DNA of 64,000 bases. Source: Linepithema humile (Eukaryota > Arthropoda > Insecta > Hymenoptera > Formicidae). Shown piece by piece: positions 62,735 to 64,000 of the stretch. The notes below the pieces were generated by a model that was given only the letters and a program-made list of their open reading frames with translations, had not been told where the DNA came from and made no database searches. The translations under genes were made by a program, and so were the position numbers. Positions within the stretch are counted from its first letter, which is position 1; every line of letters begins with the position of its first letter. The DNA lies in NCBI RefSeq assembly GCF_040581485.1, contig NC_090131.1, positions 28,952,032 through 29,016,031 on the forward strand. Reading direction: 5' to 3'.

Positions 62735-64000
62735 GTGAGTTCAAATACATTCTCCATACACTACGACCTATATCCTGCGGGGATGCCGTGTCCTGACTAG
62801 ATAAGAACTAGCGGGACGAATTCCCAGGGCCATTCGTTTGGCACTGTGGCGCGATTCATCGTTTCAATTCGTACCTCCGCTCGTAAATTTTTACAACATC
62901 GATTTATCATCTCGACCGTCTGTCCATTTTCGGCGACACGTTGCAGTTTAACGTTTCGTCAATCGTGAGATTATTTTCCGGAGTAGTAAAACGAGCGTGT
63001 AGAGGGGAGAGGGAGAGAGAAAGAGCAAAAATGCGTGTGCATGGATTGTATTGTAAAATATAAATTGCTTTTTTTATCTTGATTTTAATACGAGTGATGC
63101 GATATTTGAAACTAAATATATTACTTTGTTTTATGTTGCTTGCCTTATTTACGTATATTTTATCTGTAAATTATTGCGTATATACAGTGCACAAAATAAC
63201 AAGTTTCAAGTAGCATTTCATATTTGTTTCACTGTTTATTTACGTGTGGACAATAGAGTGTAAAGTTGCAAGTTCTTGCAAAATGGAAATACAGTCCACT
63301 ATCCCCGTTCTCTCCCATCTCTAGTTACACAGAAACATGGTTTCGTGATAATACCTGCTTTGTAATTTTGACGTGTATTTTACAGACAAAGGTCTCTTTT
63401 GTGTGTTTACATAGAACAAAAGAAAGATAAAATAAAAAAATCAGCTTTTTATTGCAATTTAATGACTGCCTTGGCTTCTGCTTTTGAAATAAAGTCTCGT
63501 GTAAATAATATATCTTTGTACAAAATTTAAAATAACTTTTACATTTAATATGCTTTGGTGAAGCATAATTAAGCAAATGATACCGTAATATTAGCAAATG
63601 TATATATACAAAAAAAAACCTAAAAAATTTAAATTTTACTTTTTCCTCCGATTTTTTCTCATTTTTTTCACCATATCAATTTAGCGAAAAGCTCTCTGCT
63701 AAACGCGTGGATCATATCCCATATAAAATTTTAATGGAATCTAATTAGTCGTCCCTCTCGCTGGTTCACGACATTTAGAGTATACCTAGGGAAATCAAGC
63801 AGTTCGCATGATTCACATCGATATTCCAAAGTTATACCTTTCCTCAGCCTTTAATCGAAACTTTCGCTTCGCAGCGTCGGCATTATGGAACTCTCGTCGC
63901 AAGAGACGAGGAGGCAAAACTCGCTCATTAACGACAACGCAAACTACTTTTTCAATTAGACGCATCTTCACAAGAGCCGGAGTCGCGACTCTTCCCGACT
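62735..64000. other. Right-end stretch, no supported gene
   Basis: GC-moderate then AT-rich DNA with no frame of interest. A 90-codon minus-strand frame (63325-63597) is Lys-, Phe- and Leu-rich and explained by composition. Confidence 0.4.

Overview
This is a window of nuclear DNA from an animal, most likely an insect and probably a hymenopteran such as an ant. That is inference. The support is the mix of AT-rich DNA with short GC-rich patches, CpG that is not depleted, very dense simple repeats, GT-AG splice signals with short pyrimidine tracts, and the absence of tightly packed genes. No operons, CRISPR arrays, rRNA or convincing tRNA genes were seen. Most of the 64 kb behaves like intron or intergenic sequence.

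Left end (1-1681, minus strand): the only long coding region is an uninterrupted frame of 560 codons that runs off the left edge. It encodes three tandem copies of a 181-residue module. Each module holds three BED-like Cys2-His2 zinc fingers, nine in all. The repeat period is exactly 543 bp, and parts of the units are nearly identical.

1.7-16.5 kb: mostly empty. It holds a TA-flanked terminal-inverted-repeat element of about 400 bp (2441-2838), an old ~300-bp duplication (about 4340-4820), and one good internal exon candidate on the minus strand (5976-6069). That exon encodes a very acidic, tyrosine-rich segment, so a multi-exon minus-strand gene probably crosses this part of the window.

16.5-26 kb: GC-rich patches, G-runs and microsatellites. 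A possible first coding exon (16869-16917, plus strand) encodes a signal-peptide-like start and ends at a good donor. A degraded C-terminal end of a LINE-type reverse transcriptase lies on the minus strand at about 17.2-17.55 kb. A possible exon lies at 22302-22377, and a poly-A tract between short direct repeats at about 23.8 kb looks like a retroposition scar.

26-64 kb: largely non-coding. The clearest structures are two long, nearly perfect palindromes: 27888-28159 (130-bp arms, about 4 mismatches) and 61908-62268 (174-bp arms, 1 mismatch), with loops of 12 and 13 bases. There is also a mariner-like MITE (57520-57691), scattered copies of a motif close to ATACAGGGTGTCC, a possible terminal exon (45687-45786), a small frame with a signal-peptide-like start (49396-49599, minus), and a 21-base microexon candidate (62594-62614). 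The microexon has the same phase as the exon at 16.9 kb, so most of 17-64 kb could be one long intron. That link is inference. Apart from the zinc-finger gene, every gene call here is a candidate.
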